A stretch of DNA of 64,000 nucleotides from Verrucomicrobiota bacterium (GCA_016199985.1 JACQFQ010000043.1:124001-188000), one strand, 5' to 3'; shown: positions 46,208 to 55,579, numbered from the stretch's first letter. Notes: generated from the letters alone by a model not told the origin. Made by a program: numbers and translations.

Positions 46208-47176
46208 TCAGCGCGCCCCGGTCCAAGTCAGTTTTTGCACACGTCGCCCGTCAATATCGCCGACATAGATTTCCCCGGTGTTGGACAGGGCGATGTCGTG
46301 AGCCATCATGAACTGGCCGTCGTAGTTCCCCCACCGGCCGAAGGTCGCCACGATTTTCCCGTCAAGATCCAGCACGGCGACGCCCGAGCGGTTCGGCGGC
46401 GCGGCGGGCTGCTCACCCCCGTCTGCCACGTAGAGCAATCCCTCGTTCGAGATGCGCAAACCGTAGGGTCGTCCCATGGCCGGGTGCTTCCACTGGGCCA
46501 GAAACCTCCCATCCGGGCTGAATACTTGAACCGGGTCGTTCTCCCTATCCGCCACGTATACTTTCCCTGACCGATCCACCGCTATCCCATGAGGAACGAG
46601 GAATTCCCCGGGCGCGCTTCCCTTGCCGCCCCATTGGAATTGGAATTTGCCTTCGGAGGAGAACTTCACGACGCGGCTGTTGACGTACCCGTCGCTCACG
46701 TAGAACGAGCCGTCGGGCAGCACAGCGATGTCCGTCGGCTTGTTGAAATGGGTCTCATCGTTGCCTCCGATTCCCTTGACCCCCCACTCGCGTAGGAGTT
46801 TTCCATCGTGGTCGAACTCGAAGACCTGATGCCGTCCGACGTCCGTGAGCCAGACGTGATCGCGATGATCGACGAAGAGGCCGTGCGGCAGCAGGAAGAT
46901 TCGCGCGCCCCACTGGGCGAGCAATCGGCCGGTCTTGCCATGGAAGCGACACACGGTCGGCTCCGCGATCGGCCCGGCGCTGGTCGGATCCGGGATCCAG
47001 GCCCGGCTGGCGCGATGGAACACAAAAACGTCCCCGCGCGAGTCGCAGCCGAGGCCGGAGACCTGGCCCATGATCTGGCCCGCGGGGAGCTGGGGCCACT
47101 CGTGCGCGACTTGAAGCTCCGCTCCAGAAGCCCGGAGCGCGGCGACAAGCGCTGCGGCTAAGAGGCCGTAGTTCAT
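46208..47176 (-). CDS. Secreted NHL-repeat protein, amidating-lyase-like
   Basis: Exported six-bladed beta-propeller, 322 aa from the ATG at 47176, which gives a clean signal peptide (MNYGLLAAALVAALRASGA). Earlier in-frame starts up to 47275 exist. NHL-type blades recur: FLLPHGLFVDHRDHVWLTDV, FNKPTDIAVLPDGSFYVSD, FLVPHGIAVDRSGKVYVAD, and the last with MMAHDIALSNTGEIYVGD. The His spacing resembles peptidyl-alpha-hydroxyglycine alpha-amidating lyase, so a lyase is possible, but many such bacterial propellers are uncharacterised. The upstream gene on this strand is the CE15-like esterase. Confidence 0.8.
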   Translation of the reverse strand: MNYGLLAAALVAALRASGAELQVAHEWPQLPAGQIMGQVSGLGCDSRGDVFVFHRASRAWIPDPTSAGPIAEPTVCRFHGKTGRLLAQWGARIFLLPHGLFVDHRDHVWLTDVGRHQVFEFDHDGKLLREWGVKGIGGNDETHFNKPTDIAVLPDGSFYVSDGYVNSRVVKFSSEGKFQFQWGGKGSAPGEFLVPHGIAVDRSGKVYVADRENDPVQVFSPDGRFLAQWKHPAMGRPYGLRISNEGLLYVADGGEQPAAPPNRSGVAVLDLDGKIVATFGRWGNYDGQFMMAHDIALSNTGEIYVGDIDGRRVQKLTWTGAR

Positions 47177-47271
47177 CGCGCACAACTCAGGGGCAACGCG
47201 CCCCAGGAGTCGAGCCATTGATAGGTAACCCTGATTGGCGACCGTCATGGGCCTGATGGATTCTGTTCCTC

Positions 47272-48741
47272 TCACTTCCCCTCGCGAGTCGCCGCCTCAG
47301 TCCCGAGATGCCTTCCCGCCCAGGCGATGAAGTGCTTCATGTTGGAGCGGTCTTCATGCCCGCCGTCGTGCTGGCGCCAGGCCAATGTGCCGTCGAGCAG
47401 CCCGGTGTTCACGGGAGGCATGATCGCGGTATGGTAGTCCTCCTTCACGCCTAGATCGCGAACGCCGAGGAGTCGGAACACCGGCCCGGCCGCGACCGTC
47501 GCCATATAGCTTCCTTGCTGGTCGAGCCAGTTGGCGTCCCCGCGGGCCGGGATGCCGTAGCTGATGAACACGGGGCGCGGGGCACAGAGCGCGATGAGCT
47601 CATGGGCGTCCACGGGCAAATCGCCCGCGTTCCGACTTCCAAACGACGCGTCTGCGGCGCCGTATTTGAGGAAGTTCCCAGCCATCCAATGGTATTCTCC
47701 CGACCCGGTGAGGCTTTCCACGGCCTCGCCAAAGTTGCGCCGATGCAGCTTGGCGCCGCCCTCTCCCGAAGAGCCGACCAGCGCGGCCGCGAAGCGTGGC
47801 TCAAAGGCCATCGTGACCAACGCCGCTTTGCCGAATCGAGACACGCCTTCAATACCCACCTGCTTCGCGTTCACCATCGGATCGGTTTCCAGGTAATCGA
47901 GCCCACGCGCGGCGCCCCAGGCCCAGGCGCGCAGCGCGCCCCAGTCGTCGGGCTTTCGCGACTGGCCTCGATTGACCAGTCCGATGATTCCCCGGGTGAG
48001 GCCGGCGCCGTTGTCCGCCTGGATGCTGCCGGGTTGGAGGGTCGCATAACCCCACCCGGCTGCGAGCAGTTGTTCGGTGGAGGGAGGATCTTTGAACGGA
48101 CCGCCGAATTCGGGAAAGCGGTTGGTGGCCGGGGGAGCGCCGGCTGGCCGGGGCATGCCGGGACCGCCGAACCCGCCGAACATCATGAGAACCGGCACGG
48201 GACCCTTGGCGTCGGCCGGCGTCACCAGGGTCATCTGGATGTCCACGCGGATGGACGGGCAGGCGGAGTTGTCAACGTGTCCGACGAGCTGCTTGCCGTT
48301 GGCGTTGATTTTGCCGATCAGGCCCGCGGTCACGTTGGAGACGACGCTCCACGTCACGGCCGGGATCTGTTTGGGCACGCGGCCGAAAACCTCGCGCTCA
48401 AAGTCCTCGACGATTTCGGGGCGGCGATCCCGCATCCACTCTTCACGTGTCGTCACCGGACGACCCGACTTCAGGGTCAAGGGGTCGGGAAGCTGCGGAA
48501 AAGGATTGGCCTTGGCAGGATCGTAGTTGGCGGCGTTCGTCGTGGCCGCTGGGTTTCCGCTCGGGCCGGGACGCAGCTGACGGATGCCCAGTTGCTCCTT
48601 CATGTTCTGGTGATCCTCCTTGGCGGTCCACACCAGAGGAGCCGGCGCTGCCTGTGGGGGCTGCTGGCCTGACGCAGGACTCAGCATGGCGAACAGCGTC
48701 ACGACGGCGCCGACGCAAGGGTGGGAACCTAGGAATCTCAT
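47272..48741 (-). CDS. CE15-like alpha/beta hydrolase (second copy)
   Basis: Exported esterase, 489 aa, with a signal peptide (residues 1-25, ending SPASGQQ). The nucleophile motif is GIEGVSRFGKAALVTMAF, followed by SSGEGGAKLHRRNFGE, LPVDAHELIALCAPRPV and a C-terminal HDGGHEDRSN with the catalytic His. These blocks parallel the lipoprotein esterase at 28202-29509 and the CE15 family, though a Gly/Pro/Met-rich insert near residues 195-215 is extra. Soluble periplasmic or secreted. The substrate is probably a uronic-acid ester in plant or algal polysaccharide (inference). Confidence 0.8.
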   Translation of the reverse strand: MRFLGSHPCVGAVVTLFAMLSPASGQQPPQAAPAPLVWTAKEDHQNMKEQLGIRQLRPGPSGNPAATTNAANYDPAKANPFPQLPDPLTLKSGRPVTTREEWMRDRRPEIVEDFEREVFGRVPKQIPAVTWSVVSNVTAGLIGKINANGKQLVGHVDNSACPSIRVDIQMTLVTPADAKGPVPVLMMFGGFGGPGMPRPAGAPPATNRFPEFGGPFKDPPSTEQLLAAGWGYATLQPGSIQADNGAGLTRGIIGLVNRGQSRKPDDWGALRAWAWGAARGLDYLETDPMVNAKQVGIEGVSRFGKAALVTMAFEPRFAAALVGSSGEGGAKLHRRNFGEAVESLTGSGEYHWMAGNFLKYGAADASFGSRNAGDLPVDAHELIALCAPRPVFISYGIPARGDANWLDQQGSYMATVAAGPVFRLLGVRDLGVKEDYHTAIMPPVNTGLLDGTLAWRQHDGGHEDRSNMKHFIAWAGRHLGTEAATREGK

Positions 48742-48776
48742 GGGAGCTTTGACGGACCCTACGGGGAGGCCAACCT

Positions 48777-48866
48777 TCAGGCCAGCGTGTTTTCTGTGAA
48801 ACCAAAGCTCTTTTCGTCAAGGGCGTCGCCGCCGGATATGAGGCGAAACTCAACGGTGAACTCCAT
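48777..48866 (-). CDS. Possible 29-residue small protein or gene remnant
   Basis: An ATG at 48866 opens a short frame beginning MEFTVEFRLISGGD and ending at 48777, just downstream of the sigma-factor gene on the same strand. The sequence looks protein-like, but it is too short to assign. It may be the surviving start of a lost gene. Confidence 0.2.
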   Translation of the reverse strand: MEFTVEFRLISGGDALDEKSFGFTENTLA

Positions 48867-48888
48867 CGGGCCCGGTTGAGCGCCGGAT

Positions 48889-50208
48889 TCATGACGTTTG
48901 ATCGCACTCGCTGATGCGCTTCGCCAGGAACGCGCGCTCCGATGGCAGTGTTGCGAGAGCTTCAGCCTTGCGAAAGTGAGCGAGGGCTTCGGACTTGCGC
49001 CCCAGGTCGGCGGTGAATGCGCCGCGAACCGCGTGGTAGAGGGAATAGCCATCCAGCGAAGCGCCGGGATGGATGGCGTCGAGCGCGTCGAGACCGGCGC
49101 GGACGCCATGGACGCGGGCGACGGCGACCGCGCGATTGAGCGCGACCACCGGCGACAGGTTGATGCGGGCCAGCTCGTCGTAGAGAATGAGAATGCGCGG
49201 CCAGTCAGTGGACGCGTCGTCGCTGGCGGCGACATGGCAAGCGGCAACTCCGGCCTGGAGGTGATACTCGCTCACGGCGTCCCCGGTTGAGGCGAGCGCA
49301 AGGTAATGCAGCCCGCGCTCAATCATCGCGCGATTCCACGCCGACCGGTCCTGCTCATGGAGACGCAGAAGGTTCCCCGCGTCGTCGGCGCGGGCCGCCA
49401 GCCGCGCGCCGTTGAAGAGCATGAGCGCGAGCAGCGCGTGGGTGCGCGGCTGTCTTGTGGCGGGATGGGCGGCGAGTTGCAACGCGAGGCGGATGGCTTC
49501 ATGGCAGAGTTCCTCGCGCACGAGCCGGTCGCCGCTTGACGCCTTGTAGCCTTCGTTGAACAGGAGGTAGATCGTGGCGAGCACCCCGTCGAGGCGCGAT
49601 GACAGCTCGTGCGGCGCCGGAACGATGAACGGGAGCGCCAGTTCGCGGATGCGCTGACGGGCGCGCACAAGACGCTTGGCAATGGCGGCTTCGGTCGTGA
49701 GGAACGCCGCGGCGATCTCCGCCGCGCTGAGGCCGCAGAGCGTCCGCAGCGCGAGCGCGGTCTGCGCATCGGCCGAGAGCTGCGGATGAAAGCAGACAAA
49801 CATCATCCGCAACGTGTCGTCGGTGAAGGTGTCCGCGTTTTCCTCGCGCGGGCCGGGCGCGGCGATCCAGCGGTCGTGCTCGTGAGCGATTCCGTCCTCC
49901 TTTTCCTGCCAGCGCTGTTCGCGGCGCAATTGGTCGAGGGCGAGGTTGCGCGCGGTCTGCGTGAGCCAGGCTGCGGGATTGTCAGGGACTCCCCGATACG
50001 GCCACGTCTGCAGAGCGCGGACGAGCGCTTCCTGGACCGCGTCTTCGGCGAGTTGCAAACGGTGCGTGCCGAACTGTCCGGCCAGCATCGCCACAAGCCG
50101 CGCGCTCTCACGACGGAACAGGTCGCCGGCGATTTCTCCGGCGCGCATATTGGGTTCAGGGGCTGGGTCGAACATGGGCGCCGAGCTCAGGCCGGATCCG
50201 TGGAGCAT
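48889..50208 (-). CDS. ECF42-type RNA polymerase sigma factor
   Basis: Sigma-70 family factor of 439 aa (ATG 50208; ATG 50175 gives 428). Sigma region 2 spans about residues 25-95 (AEDAVQEALVRALQTWPYRG), region 4 about 135-190 (GLSAAEIAAAFLTTEAAIAKRL). A long C-terminal extension of ~240 residues is helical and TPR-like, with the conserved block VPAPHELSSRLDGVLATIYL and LFNEGYKAS. That extension is the mark of the ECF42 group, which lacks an anti-sigma factor and depends on its own C-terminus. The YCII-domain gene just upstream is its usual partner. Confidence 0.92.
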   Translation of the reverse strand: MLHGSGLSSAPMFDPAPEPNMRAGEIAGDLFRRESARLVAMLAGQFGTHRLQLAEDAVQEALVRALQTWPYRGVPDNPAAWLTQTARNLALDQLRREQRWQEKEDGIAHEHDRWIAAPGPREENADTFTDDTLRMMFVCFHPQLSADAQTALALRTLCGLSAAEIAAAFLTTEAAIAKRLVRARQRIRELALPFIVPAPHELSSRLDGVLATIYLLFNEGYKASSGDRLVREELCHEAIRLALQLAAHPATRQPRTHALLALMLFNGARLAARADDAGNLLRLHEQDRSAWNRAMIERGLHYLALASTGDAVSEYHLQAGVAACHVAASDDASTDWPRILILYDELARINLSPVVALNRAVAVARVHGVRAGLDALDAIHPGASLDGYSLYHAVRGAFTADLGRKSEALAHFRKAEALATLPSERAFLAKRISECDQTS

Positions 50209-50328
50209 TTGTTAGGGGATCGCGCCTCGACTACCATTCGGTGGTTTAACCCCGGGCAATCGCCAGCGATGTCGACCGTTTGGGTGGGCATGATCGGCAA
50301 GAGATAGCCAATCGTTGAAGCGCGAATG

Positions 50329-50757
50329 TCAGTGAGGGCTCATTGCCTTTACCTCCGCCATCGGGCGGCAGAGGTCCGCGGTGGGGCGCACTTCGATTCG
50401 GGCGCCGTAAGCGAGAATGGGGCACCCCTGGGCGAGGCGCACCGCTTCGTCGAGGGTCGGGACGCCGAGCCGGAAATAGCCGGCGATGGCCTCTTTGGAT
50501 TCGGAAAAGGCGCCGTCGGTGACGCTTGCGCCTTTCGCGCCAGCGACGATTTTTCCCTCCTCCATGAGCGGTTGGGCGCCGCGATGGACGCCGCGCTGCG
50601 TCAGGCCGTCCACCCAGGCATAGAAGTCAGTCATCACGCGCTGCAATTCGGCGGGCGACATGCCGTGATTCCAATGCGTGCCCCGGATGAGGAGCAGGTA
50701 CTCGTCAGTCGGATTCTGTGGGTTCATGGGGTCGCGCTTATTTGGTTCGTGTTGCAT
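50329..50757 (-). CDS. YCII-related (DGPF) protein
   Basis: Small cytoplasmic protein, 142 aa, of the YCII/DGPF fold: YLLLIRGTHWNHGMSPAELQ, VTDGAFSESKEAIAGYF and ILAYGARIEVRP are family blocks. Function unknown; members accompany ECF42 sigma factors and are regarded as targets or modulators. The start may be the ATG at 50757 or at 50727. It precedes the sigma gene on the same strand by 120 bp. Confidence 0.88.
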   Translation of the reverse strand: MQHEPNKRDPMNPQNPTDEYLLLIRGTHWNHGMSPAELQRVMTDFYAWVDGLTQRGVHRGAQPLMEEGKIVAGAKGASVTDGAFSESKEAIAGYFRLGVPTLDEAVRLAQGCPILAYGARIEVRPTADLCRPMAEVKAMSPH

Positions 50758-51070
50758 GACGATACGAAGTCTCTGATGGTTATGCGTTCATTATTCGTCG
50801 GCGCCGGCGCCCGCGCAAGACTAGGACGAACAGAACCCCCTCCGGAGGACTTGCCGCCGCCCTGTTTCATCATGGCTCGCGGACTGAGTCTTCGCCACGA
50901 CGTAAAGCCGCCCTTGAAGGCCGTTCGGGGCGGCAAGGAACCATTGTCACAAGCTTTGGGGCTGTCCGCGGAAGCGTCGTTGCCCGTGGTGCTCGCGTTG
51001 AATGCGCTTGTGCCGTTGCTTGTGCCTCAACCCTGACGAGGTAAACCCGCAGCGTCTCGTCGTTCTCCCG
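50758..51070. other. 313-bp intergenic region without a supported gene
   Basis: Lies upstream of the YCII gene and downstream of the LysR gene, so it must hold the YCII/sigma promoter. A 10-bp perfect palindrome CCTCCGGAGG sits at 50839-50848. No coding frame with a recognisable motif was found. Confidence 0.45.
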
Positions 51071-51964
51071 TCATTTTCCCGCGACCGTTTGCTGGGCGCA
51101 GCGCAAGAATGTGTCGGCAGCGGCTGTCAGTCCGTCTTTGAGGGAAACAGCGCCGATTGCCAGGGGCGCCGGCGCGGGGGTGAGCGGCAGGAGCTTCAAG
51201 CGCGCTCCGGCGACGCAGGCCAAGGATTCCGGCATCAGCGCGACTCCGCCGCCCGCTTCGACGGCCGAAATCAGGCTGGACACGCCGTCGTGCTCTTCCG
51301 CGATGCGCGGCCGCCCTTCGGTCGCGGCGAACACGTTCGCGAGCAACTCGTGGTAGTCGGGATACTCCTTGCGGTTGAACGCGATCAAAGGCTCGCGGGC
51401 CGCGTTCGCGAGCGTCACGACGCGCCGTCGGGCAAGCGGATGAGTGGGCGCCACGGCCAGGCGCACGGGTTCGCGAGTCAATTCTTCAAAGCGAAATCCG
51501 CGGAGCACGCTGGCCGACGGGCGCGTGGTGAACGCCAAGTGCAGGTGTCTTTCGGCGAGCTGGCTCAACATTTCCTCCGTGGACAAATCGTGCAGCTTCA
51601 CGCGCACGCCCGACGTCGCGGCCTGAAACGCCCGCAACGTTGGCGGCAGTATCCGCGCCGTGAGCGTGGGCGCATAGCCGATGTGGATCTCGCCGCTCCC
51701 GCCGGTGGCGATGTCCCGCGCCGCTTTCACGGCCTCCTCGGCCCGCCGCAGCACGGCCCGCGACTCGGTCAGAAACAATCGGCCCGCGTCGGTCAGGCGC
51801 ACCGACTTGGCGCCGCGCGCCAATAGCAAAAAGCCGAGCTCCTCCTCCAGGTCGCGGATCTGGCGGCTCAAGGCGGGTTGCGAGACGCGCAATGTCAGCG
51901 CGGCCCGCGAAACATTCTCGGTCTCGGCCACGGCGACGAAATACCGGAGATGGCGGAGTTCCAT
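51071..51964 (-). CDS. LysR family transcriptional regulator
   Basis: DNA-binding regulator, 297 aa. The N-terminal winged helix reads LRHLRYFVAVAETENVSRAA and LRVSQPALSRQIRDLEEELG, a canonical LysR motif. The rest is a periplasmic-binding-protein-like effector domain (GEIHIGYAPTLTARILPPTL). It is divergent from the pirin gene. A T-N11-A dyad lies 10 bp ahead of its start, so it likely regulates itself and pirin. Effector unknown. Confidence 0.94.
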   Translation of the reverse strand: MELRHLRYFVAVAETENVSRAALTLRVSQPALSRQIRDLEEELGFLLLARGAKSVRLTDAGRLFLTESRAVLRRAEEAVKAARDIATGGSGEIHIGYAPTLTARILPPTLRAFQAATSGVRVKLHDLSTEEMLSQLAERHLHLAFTTRPSASVLRGFRFEELTREPVRLAVAPTHPLARRRVVTLANAAREPLIAFNRKEYPDYHELLANVFAATEGRPRIAEEHDGVSSLISAVEAGGGVALMPESLACVAGARLKLLPLTPAPAPLAIGAVSLKDGLTAAADTFLRCAQQTVAGK

Positions 51965-51974
51965 GCGTTGGCGA

Positions 51975-51993
51975 GCATACCGCTGGGTTATGC
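51975..51993. promoter_or_regulatory. LysR-type box (T-N11-A) in the divergent promoter
   Basis: GCAT, eleven bases, ATGC: a perfect 4-bp dyad with exactly the T-N11-A spacing recognised by LysR-type regulators. It lies in the 88-bp gap between the divergent lysR and pirin starts, 10 bp from the lysR ATG, a usual autoregulatory position. Confidence 0.55.
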
Positions 51994-52052
51994 TGAGGCA
52001 AGAAACATGGTCTTTTTCAAGTCCCCCGCGGGCATGGCATCGTATTCCCGTT

Positions 52053-52745
52053 ATGAAGATTCGAAGAGCAAACGAAAGAGGCCACGCCGAGCACGGCTGG
52101 CTCGACAGCTATCACACCTTCAGCTTCGCGGATTACTACGATCCTGAGTGGATGGGTTATCGCAGCCTGCGCGTCATCAACGACGACCTCGTGATGCCGG
52201 GCATGGGCTTTGGCACGCACCCGCACCGCGACATGGAGATCATCAGCTACGTCTTGAGCGGCGCGATCGAGCACAAGGATTCAATGGGCAATGGCCGCGT
52301 CATCCGCGCGGGCGAATTCCAGTACATGGCCGCCGGCACAGGGGTGCGGCATAGCGAGTTCAACCCTTCCGCGACCGAACCCTTGCGCCTGCTGCAAGTC
52401 TGGATTCAGCCGGACCGGCAAGGCGTGAAGCCGCGCTATGCCGAGAGAGATCTTTCCCAGGCCGAAAGGGGGAAACTGCATCTCGTTGCGAGCAAAGCCG
52501 GTCGCGATGGGTCGATGGAAATCCACCAGGACGCGGATCTGCTGCTCGGCAAACTCGATGCCGGCCAGAGCGTGAAGCATTCGCTGGCGAAAGGTCGCCA
52601 CGCGTGGGTTCACGTCGCGGAAGGGGAAGTGGCCATCAACGGCGCCACTCTCGTCGGGGGTGATGCTGTCGCGGTGAGCGATGAAAACAAGCTGGAGATC
52701 GTCGCGACCCAGCCGTCGCAGGTGCTTCTGTTCGATCTCAACTGA
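52053..52745 (+). CDS. Pirin family protein
   Basis: Bicupin of 230 aa, like E. coli YhhW quercetin dioxygenase. Start at the ATG at 52053, giving MKIRRANERGHAEHGWLDSY, the family beginning. The first cupin holds the metal site in GMGFGTHPHRDMEIISYVLSG (read as THPHRDMEI) plus the later RHSEFNPS His/Glu. The second cupin is degenerate, as is usual. Cytoplasmic; activity on flavonoids or a redox-sensing role is possible. Divergent from a LysR regulator. Confidence 0.93.
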   Translation: MKIRRANERGHAEHGWLDSYHTFSFADYYDPEWMGYRSLRVINDDLVMPGMGFGTHPHRDMEIISYVLSGAIEHKDSMGNGRVIRAGEFQYMAAGTGVRHSEFNPSATEPLRLLQVWIQPDRQGVKPRYAERDLSQAERGKLHLVASKAGRDGSMEIHQDADLLLGKLDAGQSVKHSLAKGRHAWVHVAEGEVAINGATLVGGDAVAVSDENKLEIVATQPSQVLLFDLN

Positions 52746-52876
52746 CGCGACCAGCGAAGGACGACACCCAGCCAAAAGTTATCCCGCGCCGCGATTGAAA
52801 GGCGGCGCGGGCGACGAGCGCGTCGGGGTCGACGAGCTTCACGCCGCAATCGTCCGCCCCGATGCGCAAGCCTCGC

Positions 52877-55351
52877 TCATCGATCCGACCGGTCGAAGCG
52901 TAGATCGCGGACCCGACCCGTCGTGACCTTGAAGGTGGCGACTTTGCCGGTCGAATCCCGCTCGAACTGGAGTGAACCCAGAATGGATGCGGTGAAACGG
53001 TCTCGGCCCACCCAGCGCAGAGGGATTTCGCCGTGCCGGCGGTGCTGTATGACGAGTCCACTCCCCTGGGCTTGGACCTCCCAATTCATCGCCAGCTCAT
53101 CGCTACGATACTGGCCGGCGTAATCCGCAAGGCGGGGCGAGACCTCGTCCGCGGGATCGATTCGTTGGTAAACCCGTGTCTCTCCATCCATGTGCACGGT
53201 GTATTGCCCGGCTTTGCCGGAGTCCAACTTTGAGAAAACCACTCGCGCTTGCGTCTCAGCGACAAAGAACTCGTGCTCGCCACTTGGCGTCAGGTGTTGC
53301 TGAGCGCCCGCGGAGATGTCGCCCTTCAGGGCGTCCCCTTCACGGACAATGGAGATCACGCGCCCGCTGGCGCCCCGGTATCTGCCCGCATAGCGCTCCA
53401 GCAGGGAAGAGTTCACCCGGAAAGGGGGCTTGGCGGTTTCTTTGGCGGAGGTTCTCTCGATGCGCTTCGCGAGCGGCGCCAGTTTTCCCTGCAGGAAGAT
53501 TTCGGCTGCTGTCTGGGCAATTCGCCCCACGTCCATGGTCCCCAGATTGCTCAGCAGCGCCACGCCGAGGCGATGATCCGGCAGCCAGAGCAGGAAGCTG
53601 CGATACCCCGCGTCGGCGCCGCTGTGGGAGATCATCCGAGTCTGACGCAGCTCCCCTATCGCCAGGCCGAATCCATAGTTGATTTCCTTCCCGTTGTTCA
53701 GTTTTCCCTTTTCCTGCATCTGTCGCCACAACTCACTCCCGCCGACTTTCAGGTCTTCGAAATTGGCGATCCAACGGCCCAGATCCTCCACGGTGGTGAA
53801 CAGGCTTGTCGCGCCCACATTGGCGTAGTTGAGCACGCTTTTGAGATATCCGCCTCCCGGCGATGGAGAGTAGGAGTAGGCCATGTTCCGGACCACTTCT
53901 TCATGGTCCAGATGGAAGTGCGTGTTCGTCATTTCCAGGGGACGAAACAGGGCGTCTCGAGTGAACTCAACGAACGGCTTTCCAGAAACCCGGCTGACCA
54001 CCTCTGACAACAGGGTATAGCCGCTGTTGCAGTACAGCTCCTCTTCTCCAGGATCAAAGTTCAGGGATCGCTGGCGCCGCAGCGTCGTCAGGATATCCTC
54101 TTGTGTGATGACATCGTCCATGCGCCAGCCCGCCAATACGAGCAGGTCCCATTGATCGCGCAACCCGCTCGTATGGTGGAGCAGATGGCGCAGGGTGATC
54201 GGTTTTCCGAAGTCGTGGATCTCGGGGACGTGTTTGCGCAACTCGTCGTCCACCGAAAGCTTCCCTTGCTGCGCCAACAGCGCGATGGCAAAGGCCGTGA
54301 ATTGCTTCGACACCGAGGCGACGTGAAAGACCGTGGACGGCGTGATGGGCACGCCATAGTCCAGACTGGCCATTCCCCAGCCCTTCTTGAAAGTCACGCG
54401 ACCCTCCTGGACCACGGCAAGAGCCAACCCCGGCGCGTCCGCCGGAACCGTTTGGGTCACGAACCAGTCGAGCGTCTTGCCGGGGTTTGGAAACGGACGA
54501 TGCGCGTCGGCGCCCCGCTTCTCCATCAACTCGGCCGCCTCGGTTTGGCCGCGGATTTTCGCCGCGTGCCATGCCGTCAGTCCAGGCCCCACCCTGGCCT
54601 CGACGCTGCCCCCGTTGGTGAGCAGCAACGACATGCGGTCAACCGCGCCATTCATCGCGGCGTTCACGAGGTTCTCGTTGAGCGCGGCTTGGTTTAGGAA
54701 TCGCGCGCAAAAGCTCCAGCCGGAGGGGCGGCTGCCGATCTTGAGCAGCAGACGATTGGTCCCTCTGTCCAAGCGCATCGGGATCAAGTCATCGTCCTTG
54801 CGCAGCAGGCGAGCGCTTCGACGTTCATGGACCAGCTTCCCGTTAAGCCAGACCTTTGCCGCGCCGTCAGTGCCCAAGCCCATCAGAACGGACAGATCTC
54901 TCGGCGCCAGGATCTCCGTCCAAGCGTAGCCGACGCCCGGCTCCTTCACTCCAAGCAGCGCGCTGAGGTCAATCGTGTCTTGCGTGGACTCAATCGCCCG
55001 CCAGCGCAGCGTCCGCTTCCCAATCGGCGCCGGAGCGCCTGGTTCCGGGCGAACTCCCGCTTCGCCCTGGACACCCGCCAGTGAGTCCATTTGCATCAGC
55101 TGAATCTGGGCCCCCGCGCCGGAAACGTTCGTCTCACCCGACCCTGTGTCCAGCGGACCCAGCGCCAGCCACCGTCGAACGAAGGCGCCTTCGGAGGGGC
55201 GCAAGGCGAGGCTGGCCGTTGGAACGGGAAGCGGACGTTCCCGGACAGCGGAGGGCTGCCCCGCGGAAGCGATGGCGTTGGCCAAGAGGGCGCCTCCCAG
55301 CAGGCGCCCGGCCGCCAGGAGAGAGGAGAGCAAGAGAGGAATGTGTTTCAT
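52877..55351 (-). CDS. Exported multidomain serine hydrolase with ankyrin segment
   Basis: Secreted 824-aa protein; signal peptide about residues 1-31. Residues ~40-215 look like a jelly-roll binding domain (DGAAKVWLNGKLVHERR). Residues ~225-283 form two ankyrin-type repeats (NAAMNGAVDRMSLLLTNGG). Residues ~295-630 are a class C beta-lactamase-like domain with SVSK at 346-349, YCN at 440-442 and HSGADAGYRS as third motif. Two lipocalin-like C-terminal segments follow (LLERYAGRYRG; LADYAGQYRSDE). Probably a peptidase or esterase rather than a resistance enzyme. Divergent from the smaller hydrolase at 55580. Confidence 0.88.
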   Translation of the reverse strand: MKHIPLLLSSLLAAGRLLGGALLANAIASAGQPSAVRERPLPVPTASLALRPSEGAFVRRWLALGPLDTGSGETNVSGAGAQIQLMQMDSLAGVQGEAGVRPEPGAPAPIGKRTLRWRAIESTQDTIDLSALLGVKEPGVGYAWTEILAPRDLSVLMGLGTDGAAKVWLNGKLVHERRSARLLRKDDDLIPMRLDRGTNRLLLKIGSRPSGWSFCARFLNQAALNENLVNAAMNGAVDRMSLLLTNGGSVEARVGPGLTAWHAAKIRGQTEAAELMEKRGADAHRPFPNPGKTLDWFVTQTVPADAPGLALAVVQEGRVTFKKGWGMASLDYGVPITPSTVFHVASVSKQFTAFAIALLAQQGKLSVDDELRKHVPEIHDFGKPITLRHLLHHTSGLRDQWDLLVLAGWRMDDVITQEDILTTLRRQRSLNFDPGEEELYCNSGYTLLSEVVSRVSGKPFVEFTRDALFRPLEMTNTHFHLDHEEVVRNMAYSYSPSPGGGYLKSVLNYANVGATSLFTTVEDLGRWIANFEDLKVGGSELWRQMQEKGKLNNGKEINYGFGLAIGELRQTRMISHSGADAGYRSFLLWLPDHRLGVALLSNLGTMDVGRIAQTAAEIFLQGKLAPLAKRIERTSAKETAKPPFRVNSSLLERYAGRYRGASGRVISIVREGDALKGDISAGAQQHLTPSGEHEFFVAETQARVVFSKLDSGKAGQYTVHMDGETRVYQRIDPADEVSPRLADYAGQYRSDELAMNWEVQAQGSGLVIQHRRHGEIPLRWVGRDRFTASILGSLQFERDSTGKVATFKVTTGRVRDLRFDRSDR

Positions 55352-55579
55352 GGAAATTAAAGATTCTGCATAACAGGATTGCCCATATTTGCTATGGAAA
55401 AACGAGAGAAGAGTCGCGCTATCCCGCGAACCGGAGGCGCCGGGTCGCTTGGCGAAGGCATTGTCCTCTCGCCGACGAAGTCGCGGCGTTCATCCTTGGG
55501 GGCAAACTGGGTCAAGAGCAACCCAGGCGCGACGGCTTCCGTGAATAAACGCGGACTCTTCTTGATCAGAGTTTCATAC

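Noticed and set aside
52746-52876. Protein-like minus-strand translation just beyond the 824-aa hydrolase gene.
   Set aside because: Very short, with no start or motif; codon bias alone is weak evidence in such GC-rich DNA.
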